From Paralvinella palmiformis (Eukaryota > Annelida > Polychaeta > Terebellida > Alvinellidae), in assembly GCA_025642065.1 (NCBI GenBank), contig JAODUP010000486.1, positions 610,001 through 674,000 of the forward strand: a stretch of DNA of 64,000 bases, given 5' to 3'. Position 1 is the stretch's first letter; every line of letters starts with the position of its first letter. The notes beneath the pieces are model-generated. The model searched no databases. It was not told where the DNA came from and saw only the letters and a program-made list of their open reading frames with translations. Position numbers and translations under genes: made by a program. Positions 44,236 to 59,300 of the stretch are shown in pieces.

Positions 44236-47052
44236 ATGGTGGATGAAGCTGAAGTCGTGAGCGTGCCATCATTGGTGTTAGATTTGTGTAAGCTGGTCCT
44301 GGGTCAACCGGACAGAGCAAGTCTTGTACAGCCAAAATATAAACATTCTGAAAAGCTGAAGAAGTTGAAGGCTAAAGCATGGACTACACTCCTGGGACAA
44401 CTTGGAGGTCCGCTTTGGTTAGTTCTTCATCTCATTCTTATTGGTAAATCGTAGAACTCTTTAAGATTCACTTGAGTATCATATTGAGTCATCTACATCA
44501 TAAATACAACTTCCTTATATTTATAACCAATAAAGATATGTGAAAAATCTGGCTATGTGTGTCTATGTCTATAGTATATATGGAGGAAATGAAGCTTATG
44601 AAGGCGATAATAAACAAGAATTTTGTATCTTATCATCCGCATTAAAAATAAGACTGGATATGGGTTGTTCCTAATTTTCATGTTTGATTTTGTTTATTTT
44701 CAGTATGATGCCATCACCCAGCAACAGTTGCCAGCTGTCTGAGATTGACCACATTTATTCCTACAGCTATGTATTACGTACAAAACGCCAGTTTGATAAC
44801 GCCTACAGGTTGGAGACTCTTGTTGAGCATCTTATGAAAGGTAGCTGCCAATGTTAATACAGACGTTTGGTTCTGAGAATACAGCAGTAACAGTTTGTTG
44901 AATTAGTTCAGTTGATTAGTAAAATCTTGTGAACATGTAAAGTGTGCCTATGTTGTATAGAAATTCTGCATGGAAATTAATCATTAGTAAAGATTTCATG
45001 TTTAATTAAAATTCAGACGGTATTTTTTATAGTCGAAGAACATGTATTGACAAACTGTAGTTGTATTCTGAAGGGTCTCACTCAAACCTGAAAGATATCA
45101 TTCATCCGCACTTATTTGTAAATACTGAAAAAGTGAGTTAACATAATATTCATGATGATGATATTGTTGGTTTTGTTGTTCGGGGAGAATCCCCAGGCTG
45201 TCGCTTAATCAGCACAGCCTCTATGTTGGAGTGGTTGAGAAACCTCCTCCCCCACCACTCACAGGGGAGCAGTACGGAAAGATGGAGCCGAAATACCCCG
45301 AGGGTGGTCACTGCCAGAGTGTTTTACGTCCTCAGGGGGTTTTTAACGTCCCCCTTTATTTTAAATAATTCAGTGGAGACGGCAGCGCCATTTAACGTGG
45401 TCAGCCACCCACGATGTAGTGAGCCGAGAAATTAATCCCTGGAAAAGTTTCGACCTCTTGCGGGGTTCGAACCTGTGACCGTTGGCACCAAGTGCCGGGT
45501 GCTTAACCGCTAGGCCACCGGAGCTCACTATATGATATTGTTGGTGGTGATAATATTTATATAGTGCCTGATCCAGGAAATCATTCTCGGGGATTTCATA
45601 TTTTATTTACATTAAAAAATCATCCTATCAGATTTGAAATGTGATCCAGAATATATCACCGGGAGTCAATATGTCAGCTATGATATTTGTAATTGGTGTG
45701 TAACTAATACAAATCAGATAAACTTATAATTTCTGTTTCACTTCATTAGCAGAACATATTTTGTCATCGAGATTGCCTATCCACTTTGTTTTGTAAAAGT
45801 GCCTGTATGACATTCTATTATAGCTTGTACTTTTAGGTGTATTATTATAACATTTTCTGTGGAATGTTTCTTAATTATTCAAGCTTCAGTTCAATATCAC
45901 CTACCTAGCATATGCTTCATTGTATTATGGTTAATGAATACAGCATATTCAGGAGCAGGAATTTTCATATTTTCCAGTGAATATTGTTTATTAGTTCCCC
46001 TAGTGGAGGTCTGCTGATCATACAAATGCAGCTGAGCACATGTGGAATAGTGCCATCAGCTATAATTTATTTCCATTAAAATTAATTATGAAAAATGGAA
46101 TCCAACACTTTTCTGCCATTCAGAGTTAATGGACAAGAGGACTGTCTGGTAGAAAATTGTCAGCTACCACCACATCACAATACACAGACTAGTATTCTTG
46201 TAACTTTATTGGTTTTGGGGAATCTTTTGTTGTGTATGAACTAACAGACAATTAGTTAGTTCAGTCCCAGATATTGGTTTTCAGATGGTTTTGGTTTTGT
46301 TGTTCGGGGAGAATCCCCAGGCTGTCGCTTAATCAGCACAGCCTCTATGTTGGAGTGGTTGAGAAACCTCCCCCCCCCCACCACTCACAGGGGAGCAGTA
46401 CGGAAAGATAGAGCTGAAATACCCTGAGGGTGGTCACTGCCAGAGTGTTTTACGTCCTCAGGGGGTTTTTAACGTCCCCCTTTATTTTAAATAATTCAGT
46501 GGAGACGGCAGCGCCATTTAACATGGTCAGCCACCCACGATGTAGTGAGCCGAGAAATTAATCCCTGGAAAAGTTTCGACCTCTTACAGGGTTCGAACCT
46601 GTGACCGTTGGCACCAAGTGCTGGGTGCTTAACCACTAAGGTTTTCAGATAATTTACAATGATCTATTTATATTATGCCTATTTAGTGCCTGGGTCGCGT
46701 GTGAGTAAGAATGCTGTCTTAAAACTCCTAATGATATTAGCAGACACCAAGGATACATGTGACCAATCAGTGATAGGACACCAATTTAAAGCGCCAGTTG
46801 CTGCTATTGGTGATACGGTATGTATTAATTATTGTTTGGCATTGCTGGTACACCAAGATGCATGTTTCCTAGCAAAGCAATGTTTTACAAGAATGTATTC
46901 AATTATGTAGCTGAAATCGTTTAAGAAATATTTCTAAGTTCGGATACAATTGCTATACATAACTTTTATTACGTATTAATTTTCAAATAAATTGCCTGCA
47001 ATAATATAGTAAGGAATTTCCATCGAGTTCTTATCCAGCTTACAAAATCGTG

Positions 47053-47086
<34 letters not shown>

Positions 47087-50000
47087 TGTGTGTTTTGGGG
47101 TACATATAAAGAGTCACAGAGCATCAACATATCTAAACAAATATGTCATGCCCACAGGAAAGCGGCTACATAAATATTACCTATATGAACCATATATATC
47201 AATCAACGTCTGATTAGTCTAGCGTCAAAAGTTCTTCTCTAACCTGAACTCAAAGTTAGGCCTTTTATAGGCACTCAGCATGTTAACAAACATTACAGTT
47301 TGTTGACCACGTGAGAGAATGTACACTAACTCCGTATGGAATCAGTGAAGTGATTTAGCTAAAATAAAAACAAAGTAGCAATACTGCAGAATGGATTATT
47401 ACTGGACTAGAACGAAATATCATCTCAAACCTGAGTAAATACTATGATTTACTTGAACCTAACAGCTAATCTTCATACATTTCCGTTCATGACTAAGTGA
47501 ACATTCATTCATGCCTAATTTAGCATCCCTAAGTATATGCAGTTAGGTGTGGTGGGATCTAAATTAAAGCGCCTTTCCACTTGATCTATTTGACCCATGG
47601 TCGAGAACAGCGGATTTCAGGCAGATCTCCGATACTGTGGTCACATAAATTTATGTTTGAAAGTATTTGACCATGCCAAAATGGAAACTAGGTTAGGTGT
47701 ATTTAAAATTTAAATATAGCATTTAGTAATATATTGCAGTATAGAGAACACATGATATTTTCTAGAAGTGTAACTCCCAGTGAATTAATATATATGAGGC
47801 TTCAAAGATGGCTTTCATTTAAGTGTAAAAATGCATCGTTTAAATTTAAAATAATAAGTACTACAAATGGTCAGTAAAACAAATCTACTGGATCAAATTG
47901 GTTCAAATAAAGTTTTTTTTTCCTTCAGCACTAAATCTCTTTATTATGAGCTCAATTTTAATATCATTATACAAGTTGAAATTTTTTAGTCGGGATACCT
48001 ATTTAAATACTTTACAAGATATTTGATTTTTTCTGATTGATCTAAACATCTTGTAAGATGATTTATACCTGAAAAACAATTAGATGACTCTACTGTATAT
48101 ACATTAACTGTCCTCATGGTTTTCTTCTCAATCAAACTTAACTGTGTACTTAGTCTGAATGCCAGGTTTTGAACATAGCCATTATCACAAAAGCCTCAAG
48201 GGTGGCTCCAGGCCAAGGTTCACAAATCATAAGTGAATGACTTTAATCTAGGAAATATTGTTGCTTTGATTCTGTGATCGATGCGCCAGTACATGACACC
48301 AACCTCTAGTATTACAATTTTTGCCATCTATTTAAATACACTTACTTTTGAAAGTTGTTGTATATATATTTAAATACCTTTTAATGTATTTCACATTATA
48401 TATGGCCTTGTTTGAATGTGTGTGTGTGTGTGTGTGTTTGTACATACACAAACACACCATGATTCATTCATTTACAGGTTGTACCATTGTTGCCAAATGG
48501 CCCACTGGAATATGGAGATACCAGAGTACATACAGTAAATAAGTGGTACATGCACTTTCCAAGGTAAATGTTATGCATTATGTTATGCATTATTTATCTC
48601 TTGTTTATGACTGAATATTTTTCCATTTCTGTGAATAGTTGTTTTATCTAGATTGTGTGTGTGTGTGTGTGCATGCGTGTGTGTCTGTGAGATAGGTTTA
48701 CTTAATTATATTTTCTCGCTGTAGCTCAACATGTATCAACATTGAGCATATACCTCTAGATGGCAGTTCAGGTTCAGCCAACTTTCATTTGAAGACTATC
48801 ATTCTGTATTTCATCTAAATGGTTATGGAAACTGATTGTCCCATTTGGGTTTATCTTCTGTGCACATTGTTGGTGTTCTGATCATTGACTGTAATTAAAA
48901 AAATGCATCAGTTATGGTTCTAGAGATTTGATGATTGATTATAAATCTGCGATTAAGCTTCATTTTTGCAAATATGGCATGTGTAACTTCAGTTCAGTTA
49001 CTGGTGCTATGTATGTATGTTATGCTACTGCCCAAAAGATATGGAAAAGAACGTTATGTTTCCTACCTTGCCATTTTGGTTGGTGTGCAGGTATGGTATT
49101 TCTCATACTACTGCATGGCTGGTTGAGCAAAGGAATAATTTTTAAATAAGATAGAGAAGCTTATTTTAATAGGTTGTTTAATAGCCACATGCTGCACCAG
49201 GCCTTTCCTTTTACCAAACATTCTAGTTGCATATCACTGCCTTGGAGGATTCACACACTTTTGTTTCTCATTTTTGAAAGAATTTGTTGGCAGGTTTGTC
49301 ATTTTTCTACAGACCTTTTATATTGAGAAAAATGTAATTGTCAACAGTCATGTTGATAGTGTTGGGAGTCTTTAAAATAAAATTTCTGGTAAATTAGTGC
49401 GTTGGTTTCGTGGGCATACTAGTATCAACAAACCCAATATTCTTCACTTTAATCTGGTGATGGTGGGCTTTTTAGACTTGGCACTGAAAAGTCAAATAAT
49501 TTTCAGATGGGATTTGGATTACTGATGATGACCACAAAAACAAAATGTTGTCAAGCCAGTAAATCAATGTACAACACTTAGGGTTACTGTTTCTGTCTTA
49601 CAGTCAGATATTTGAGCAGCCCGGCCTTGATACCAAGTTACATCCAACTGATAACAAAGCAGATTTAGTTCAGGTACGGCCATTATGAACTTTAGTTCGA
49701 ATAAATGATGGAATTTCTTCAATGCAGCATGATGCAATGAATGTAATCATAATTTATAATTAATACGCCATAAGTAATGTGCCTTTTCACTGCTTTATTG
49801 GTTTCAAATATGTTTCAGATTTTTAATTCAATTCCTGGATCTCACTTGCCTGGTTTATTTCAAGCAAAGGTATGTTGGTTGTGGTAACTTTTCTGAATCA
49901 TTTAGCGACCTATCCGTGGTGTAACTGGTAGCTACACAGTTAGCTACAGACCTCTAGCACATGGGATGCTGTAAACAGGCAAAATATTTACAGTCGTGAG

Positions 50001-53000
50001 GCATACAAATATTGCGAAATTTATATAGATCAGATCACATTTATTAATAGTATACATTGATTTTTTGTTTTCTATGGCTTCAGGGATGTCTGGGTGATAT
50101 ATATGAACATTTCACGTATAACAGCTTGTATGGAGCATTAGTCCACAGTACAGGAACATCTGTTGACCTTCAACTCAGTCTGCCCGACCTAAATGACTCA
50201 AGCACACCCCCAGAGATAAAGATTCCCCAGTTTACCAGGGTAAGGATATAAGTGGTTTCTTTGCTAAAATAAACATAATCTGTGTGTTATTTTGAACCTT
50301 TCATTTTTTTAAATAATTTATGCAGTTGTGCTGAAATTTGCAATTTAGTATTAACTGATAATTGCCAATCTGCTATTAATTGATGTACATGAGGCTTGTT
50401 ACTTCCACATTTTCAACAGAATATGCAAAGCAATGGCACTGAATTGTTATCAAGTCCATCCAGTGGCTATATAAGTCCAGCTGATAGTGGTCTTGGCAGC
50501 ACTGAGGCTGATTTGACAGGATCAGAGACAGACATCTGGCAGAAGGCACTCGAATATGTTCCCAGCAAAAACAGGGTTTGGGAGAATGTTGGAAGGTGTG
50601 ATCTACTGTTGTGTTATTGATCCTCTATACAGTGTAACTTGTCCTTATCAGAATGTATGAAAGTTAGAATGTCATTTCAATAGGCAGAGAGATCTCTTGT
50701 TGGCATTTTTTTGAATTCGTTTTCCATATATACTGGTATTTAGATGAAGAAATAATCCTATCATCTATTATATAAAGGGTTATTAAGTCCAAAAAATTTG
50801 AGTTTTTTGATAACCAAACTATTACTGGCAATAATTGGAAAAATGTACACCAGCAGCTGCCTGTAGACCAACACATCCTATCTCACATAATATTACTATG
50901 GGCACAATTATATGACATGTCATATTTCTTATATGACCTCAATATACCGATCCCGCTACACACGTGCATTTGGACTCCGGGCGAGTTGTAAGGTTAGAAA
51001 AAATTGGCCCACCGGACGATAACATGAAAGTCAATGGGACTGTTTGAAACAAGATTAATTTCAACACTTGGATCGAGTCAGGGGCATGGTCAATCTAGAA
51101 CAAGCTCACATCTTGGGATACGTGAATCTATTCCAAATGTAGATAGCATATTTTGGCATACAGGTATATATGTAAGGTGTGCCCTAAAATATGATCTCAT
51201 TGAAGGTGTTTGTTAACACAACAAATCGGATTCATCCATCTTTTTGGTCCAAGGTGCAACAGGTACACTATTTTTCGTTAATTAAGCCATGAATCCAACA
51301 TTTATTTATTCAGGACACAAATAATGTAAACTAGAGATGTGGCTCTTTTATATTTCTTTCACATTTGTCAAAAGAATAGTGTATTTTAAGCTGAAATGTG
51401 TGTCCGTTAAAACGTAAACAATCTTAGTTGAAGAAACAGCGCTGTTAGCGTGGCAGCTGTGTAAAAACTGAATATTCAGTAGGCGTGATCAGTGCTGTTG
51501 CCTACATCGATCCACTAGGCTGATACATTGCACATGTTTAATATTGAATGTAAAACACTTTTTGTACCTTTGTGAGACACCAAAGTAAACACAGTTAGAT
51601 CTAGGAAATATCCAAGATCGAATAGAACCAAATGTCCATTTGCTTTTGTTCTTGAAAAAAACGTGCGATGGTCATTTCCCTTGTAATCTGAGATTCCCCT
51701 TAAGCAGTCATAGTTTTCTAACTGAACATTGATCTTCAGTCAATTTCAGCTAGGTGTTACAGTCGTAGTGGGATTGGTCTATTGTTGTGAACAATCCACA
51801 TATAAACTCGTCATAAGTTCATTCAACGTCTGGTCAGTGCACACTAACATGAAATGGCACTTGACCAGTTATTTTTGATGAGATAAATTTTAGTTAGCAA
51901 AAACCCATCAAGCACTGCAAGGCCAAAATAGACTTAACTTCCTAAACCAATTAGCTAATGAAATAATAGGCAAAAATGAATTGTCATGGCTTCTAAATTG
52001 AAATGATTCACTATCCTATTTACATGCAGTAAGAATGAGAAAAAGGGAAATTACAGTTCATCTTATGCATAAGTATAAATCATACTAAGGCCTTTGGTTT
52101 GTGAAAACTAGATGTTACTAGATCTTTGTGAAAACTAGATTTAATACAGACTTAACAATGAACTTTCTAATCCAATAATAGCTTTTCAATACAATTTACA
52201 CACTGATCAAACTTGTTAATATGATTTAGATGTATAATGCTTATAAAAATAATAACCACAAATTCTATATGATATCATATATATATATATAAGGAATTAA
52301 TGCTAATTACTGGAGGGTAGCCTTTACATCTTCCTTAAATGCTAGATTGTATGGTTGGAAGGAAAAGGTCACTCGTTCTGACCTCGGATGCCACAAGGAT
52401 TATGCGGCCATCTGGATCTCAATCAAGTCGGGTCAGAAGAGATGCTCTGGCTTAGCCATCCTCATGGTCTCACCTGCCCTGCTGCTCAACCTATTAACTA
52501 CTACTACACCATTGTCAGTTCACTGACATAAATCTGACAGCTCGGTAGATGATCCTTGTTACAAGAGTATAAAACGATCATCTTAAGGAATTAAGCAACT
52601 ATACTCTAATATTTGTAAACACCCCTTTGTTCCGAAAATACATCTTTGGCTGACCACTGTTTACATTGTTATAACCGGGTACTACAAACAGCTTGCGGTA
52701 GGTGATGTCAGTTTTCAGGAGCATCCAGTCTGTGTCTGGCTTCAAAATGGTGGTGCTCATAGACCATTAATTGTTGATTAATCAGCACTTTGAACTTGAT
52801 TATTTAATATGTGGTTGATCGTGTTCATATTTCGATATCATTTATAATTTGTGTGAGCGTATTTGTATTAGTCCTGAAAATTTGAAATGAAGGTGAACTT
52901 TCCCTTTAAATGATGAATTGTTAACCCATAGCTTTGATGCTTACTGTTACTAAACAAAGCATAAACTTCTATTAATAATTTTTACAAAATTTGTCCTTAA

Positions 53001-53738
53001 TAACAAACTCTATTTTATAAATTGATAAGCTTCATACTGTCAGTACTCATAAATGTGCTATCCTTTTATCTTGGTTTATCTTGTGTGTCTGAACTGCTTA
53101 AAGCTACTATGTGCTTTGCCAACTATATCTGATCACAGACACAATTAATTTAAATTTAGTAACTCATTTATTAAGAATACACAGTAACTTTGAATAGAAA
53201 GAAGCTAATTCATTCTGTCAATCATAAACAGTCGAAATGTTGTAAACTCGTGTAAAATGTACTCGTCAAGAAGCTAGTCTTATTAAGGGCATATGTCCAA
53301 ACGCTTTAGAATATTCATCAAAACAAAGATCATTAAAAAAGATTGACATAATTATTCACATATTTTCGACAGCTTGAAGCAGTATATTTCTTGGGGAGAG
53401 ATGTTCGTAGTTGACATACATCAAACCATTTCAGGGTACCTGGACCGACTGAACTACCCTACCTGTCGGAGGCAGGATCTGAAGCATTGGATTGCATATG
53501 GGCCACCCATGTTAGTCACCTGAGACTAATCAATCCAGAACTAGAAATGCCAATCCGACATCGTGTCGAAATGAATAAATTGGTTGGCGATGTCATCAAT
53601 CTCCTACTCGGAATACCATCGACATCTTTTATGCTAGATTTGGTCAGTGTTCAAAAACAGAAGGATATTTCTTTTTCCATTTTCTTCCAATAGATTATGC
53701 TGTGAAGTTTAATATTAGAGTTCTGAATGTTACTTTGA

Positions 53739-53770
<32 letters not shown>

Positions 53771-54661
53771 ATCATTACCACCTGATGCATTTTAAAATAA
53801 GATGACATAAACTGACATTCGGTTATTAAATTTTGTTATGGTGTGTTTCTTTTAATTCACAGATATATGATGAATTTCACATCCAGTCAGGTTTATATCT
53901 ATCTGGTTTAACACCGGAGACTTTAGCACAGGCATGTCAAGAGGCCGTGGAATGTGGCACAAGTTATCACAGACTAGCGGCCTTCTCGCATTCTGTAGTA
54001 ATTAACTCCTTCTATCAGGGTGGCTTGATATTCCAGGCATTTACAATAGCTGTGGCTAGATACCTGCAACATTATAGGTGAGAGCAATACTTCCTGTAGT
54101 ACTGTTCTGGGTTGAGTTTTTAATTTGCAGTATACATCTTTATGGACCTGTACACTTAAATCTATGTACAGGTAATTTCTTAAACAGTACAAAGTAATGC
54201 CTAAAAAATCAGTGACGAGAAAAATCAAGGTATTCAGATTCAAATCAAATTCAGAACTAAATATGGTGTCTTGCAGTCTGTCGGTGTCAATCTACATTAG
54301 AGATAATTAACAACTGCTTGTGTATTTTATTTGACTTAAATCTTTTATCAGATATTTAGGACTTTAAGTAGCATGTAAAATATATTGCTAAATTATTGAA
54401 TATTACTGTTGCTACAGTATTGAATATTACTGTTGCTCTTGAATGTTTTAAAAGATCTCTACAGCAGATTATGAATGACTCTATTGATATATTCACAGAG
54501 CATTCATTCTATCCATCCCAACTGGCAAAACATTATTGGAGATTAATGTCTGGTTGAACAGGGTCTATAAACAGATAAGGTAACTTGTTATGTTCATAAA
54601 ACAGCATTACAGTAATGTATTTATCTAGTTTTAGCCATGTCATAATTACATATACACATTT

Positions 54662-54696
<35 letters not shown>

Positions 54697-55346
54697 ACTG
54701 ATGTTCACATAATCACAAGCTCATACCTGTCTATATAAATATTAATTGTAGGTTTCTTGCTGAGCTTTGCTACTGTAAAATACCAGGGAATAATGCTGAT
54801 GAATTACAAGAGCCTTTCCCTACAGTGAGTGGTTGGAAGATTAACCTTGATTTCAACATCCCATGCTGCCATACAGCTATTTCCAAAAGAAAACCATTTA
54901 ACTAATAATTATATTATTTGTTGCCAATTTTTGGTTCCAGGGTGTACATCTGTTGTCTTACTTGTATCAACACACGATAGAGGTCAATGGCTCTGATCTT
55001 TATCCCATGATGCTGTCCTTATTCACTTCAAGTTGTGGCCCGTATCTTGTGTAAGTCATTGTCCCCTATTGTGAAATTTGTATTAAGTCATCACCAGTTA
55101 TGACAAATCATGATATCTTTTATTTGAATGCTTTATGTATTTCATATAGGTTTGTTCAAGACTGGGTATTCCATGGTATATGTCGGGATATATATCAAGA
55201 ATTCATGATACAAGTTAATGATGACTATTTGAGATATAAAGGTACTAAAAATTTGCAACACTTTGTTACATTTATATACCAATTCTGTTCATAGAGATAG
55301 ATAGATAGATGGATAGATTGGATTAGATTAGATTAGGTAGTCGGTC

Positions 55347-55398
<52 letters not shown>

Positions 55399-56290
55399 TA
55401 TTTGTGTGTGTGTGTGTGTGTGTGTGATCATAAGAACAGTAATTCTACTTAGAACTAAATTAATTTCATTATTCCATGCCAAATTATCTCGACTGTTTAT
55501 TCCATCACTTATTAGATAAACACTACTGGACAAAAGGTTATGTGATGATATCAGATAACACATCCACTGCTGTTCCTTTGTTCTTGTCTCATCTGTCTAA
55601 TGATATATTTGTTGGTGGAAAGACGATGAACTTAATGCGGCTTATTGCACCACAGGTAAAAAACGTACCTTCGGGTACTGTCTTTTTCATCTTTCCGTAA
55701 TGTTCATTTGATGGGGCAAAAGAGGGTTTCAGCCATTCCGAACATTACATAAAGCATGGAATGCACATGAACGGAAAACATGTGCATTGAGGTACTGTAA
55801 GAGCCCCTAGCAGACTCGAATGATCATATGCCCTGTAATGGTACATTGCATGCCGATGTGAGATCTATATTCCTCTTGAAAATTGACAGCTGTAGAATTG
55901 CAGAACTTTCAACCAGAGAAATGTTGTATAAAACATAGCAATAAAGCATTCTGTGTTGAAGTGCTTAGAACATCTTCTTCAGATAATGTATATTACTTCT
56001 TCAGTTTCCATTAACCTATCAAAATTTTAATTCGTTTTACTCGGTTTATTAATTCATATTGTCAATGTCACAGATGGATAATTTATTTCGGATAACATGG
56101 TATATAATATACATCACATAAGAAAAATATTGCAGACATTACATAAATGTTCGGATCTATTTTCAATATATAATTCTACCAGTTACCCGGGCAACCACAT
56201 AGCCTAAGGGCTGTATTACTGTGGTACCCTAGGGTGTATGTATATGCACATCCTTACACATATATGTACACCTGTACATACATATAACAT

Positions 56291-56343
<53 letters not shown>

Positions 56344-59300
56344 CATCATAAACACATACGTGTGTATACAAAATTATGATGTAGTTGAGTTTAGAGTTCT
56401 GTGTGTGAGTGTAAATGTATGTAAGATGAATATATGCAGCGAGGGAAACAAATCATCATACGAAATAATACAGCTGCCACTTAATGTTAATGTGTTATCA
56501 TTGTTACCATTTCTGTCTTAGCACTTCCTGTTTAAAGTGGACAATGAAACACCGAGGGTGATGATTACATTCTCTGAGGAGGAGCTCCAAGGGACTGAAA
56601 TCAACTGTCAGGCATATTTAAGTCGTATGCAGCAGATAGCGAGGAGAGAAACCCTCTCTAGGTTAGACCCGGAGCAAGATACGGCATTTATTACAGAGCA
56701 TTAAACGCACTGTCCGCATCCAGTAATGTGCCCCTTCTATTGTGTCGGTTTATTTCCACCGGTCGGCGACAGTCAGCTGTGCTCGTCGGCTCGTGCGTTA
56801 TTTATAATTTCATGTATATCCGGAGGCTGTGTCCGCTAGTCAGACTCGCCGTTAGCTGTTTATTTTATTGGAGCCGACTTCATGAGTATTGCATAAGTAA
56901 CTGTTTTCTTGCTGCTTCTTCCTATTAAATTTGTGCTTTATTTGTGCACCCGGATCTTAAATCTTAAAACAAAGCCAAATTACTCTTGACTATTCTAACT
57001 GTTGCAGTACACCTGAATATCTGTGTAAAATCCATTTGAAAACCATTCCAAGATCTCAGGTCGTCCAGTCAAATGATATTTCCAGTACTTCTTTAACTGT
57101 TCGATTTCAAGTAATACCAACCATTTAAATTTCTGATAGAGTTTTTAGGAAACATGTTTGGGGTATTACTGTACAACATCTTTGAATGGTTCCTACTAAT
57201 AAGGAGTTAAGGACACTATTAAGGACAATACAAATGTGTGTGCACACACACACACACGGAGAGTATTCTTTGCCATAATTGTTTGGTTGTCAGAACTGAA
57301 AAGAGTTTTATACTAATGCTACATATGATAATTATATTAATATACAGTATTTTCATGCTGCTTGTTAAACTTTTGTGGAATTTTTACAATTGTATATAAT
57401 TGTGATAAGGTCCTCTGTTTACTCTCTTTCTCTGTGTATTAATGTTATATATTATTAAATGACATGCTGCTGATCAACTAATTTGGCATTTAAATATTGG
57501 TCATCTACTTATGATGTTGCAGACAGCAGGTGATAGAAAGAGCAGAAAAGGCTAAACAGGATCTAATGACACAAGCAAAGAAAGTTGCAGCAGAGGAATT
57601 AGCCAGAATACAAGGTAATAATAATAATAATAATAATAACAAAACTTCTATAGCACCAATATCCTCAAAAAGAATCGAGCTCAGTGGCGCATCTAGTACA
57701 GGGGTTGGGCAAACTCATAGTCCGGGTTCAAATTTCATCAACAACGATCAGATGGCAAGGAAACTTAGGAAGGATAAGTGTGTCTGAAAAGGTGAATGGT
57801 GATGGAAAGAAACTATGCTATTTGATGACTTAACACGTTCAGAAAGTGAATTCCAAAGAGTAGGAACAGCAACTGAAAAAGCCCGAGACCCAGTATGAGT
57901 TTTAACACTGAGAACAGACAACAAGTGAAAACCAGATGAAAGTAGTTCTCTGGGCTTGGGTGATAAAGAAAGCATGGAAAATAGATATGAAGATTCTCCA
58001 GAAGAAAGAGTTTGCATTACTATAGCATTGTATTAATTAAGTTATGAATTATCATTGTTTACTTTTGTTTCATTGCATCCCATTGTTGTTATTGTTTCGC
58101 TATAAATGCCAAATTGTCAATGGAGGCATTACAGTTTGATTATCTTATTTTAGTGCTTAAATCCCGTAATCAGACATAGATATAGACGTAATAACTAGTA
58201 ACAGTCCATCCAGGGGGGTGAAATGTTAACATTTTTTCGCGGATTTCCTTTTTTTAGCCAAAACAAAAGTTTTGGTGATTAATGTAAATCAAATCTGGTA
58301 TAAAAACTGTTTTGTTCATCGGTCATTTCTTTTGCTTGACAACTCCATCCACATGAAAAATATTTCTCGCAGACATGTTTGGTTAAAAGTCGAGTAGCCT
58401 CAGATTATAAAACAACCTGCGCAAAACCAAAATTTTTACTCTGGGCCTACAGCATTCCATCAGCTTCAGCCACATGTGGTTCACTTTGTTCACTTTGTTC
58501 ACTTTGTTCACATTTTCCTTCGCTGCATTTCACTTTTTGTTTTATTTACAAAACCCATCCTCATTCCTGATATTCCATTTCATCATTAGCTATAACTCGG
58601 AAGAAGAGGGAGATGGATGACGCAAGAAAGAGGAAATTATTTACTGAGCTCAAACAACAAATGGAAACTGATCTGAAGGTATTATTAATTGACAGTTTAT
58701 AATAAAATATCATCCGCTACAAATTGATGATAGTTCAAATGCGACTACGTCCACAATCAGTGTGCAGCTGAACGAATGTTTTTTATCAACATTGGCCGTT
58801 TTTATCCTTTTTTTTAATGAGAACACTGACCCGAATTGAATGATTATGATTAAATAAGGTTCATTAACCTTATTATTTACATCAGAATTTCAGTGCAATC
58901 TGTATTTTAAGAAGAAAAAAATTCATCTCCATCTTCTCATCTGTAGGTTTATTAATGGAAATTAACATGAATTTTATCAGCCAGTTATTAATTCCCTATG
59001 ATATAGGATGTGAAAATCAGAGTAGCCATTCATATACTTTTGATAAAATTCCAGTAGGGCCGTCCAGAATGTAATACATTTTGGTATTTATGGTGATCAC
59101 CAGGATTTCTGACAAACAAAAACTATTATTTGAACAGATTTCCAGTGTTGTGGTCTCATTTTTCTACACACAAAGTCACCCACTCAAACAAACGAAAATC
59201 ACATTTATATGTCACATGAGAAAAGATGTCTTTTGATAAGTAAGTAGTAAATGATTTCAGTGATAATAATTTTGTGTAAGATGTGTGACCTACCAGCTGG

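Larger units (their letters stand above)
50084..56661 (+). other. TUBGCP6: TUBGCP6 N-terminal GRIP1 region (exons 7-16)
   Basis: These exons encode the helical N-terminal domain that makes lateral contacts between GCP subunits. Recognisable family blocks are SLYGALVHS, DIWQKALEY, IYDEFHIQSGLYLSG, GGLIFQAFT, KHYWTKGYVMIS and FVGGKTMNLMRL. A Ser/Gly-rich linker (PSSGYISPADSGLGS) encoded by exon 8 sits in the same place as a negatively charged linker in vertebrate GCP6. Confidence 0.85.

Noticed and set aside
48928..49149. Overlapping hydrophobic frames in TUBGCP6 intron 4
   Set aside because: They resemble no family convincingly; a transposon origin could not be supported.
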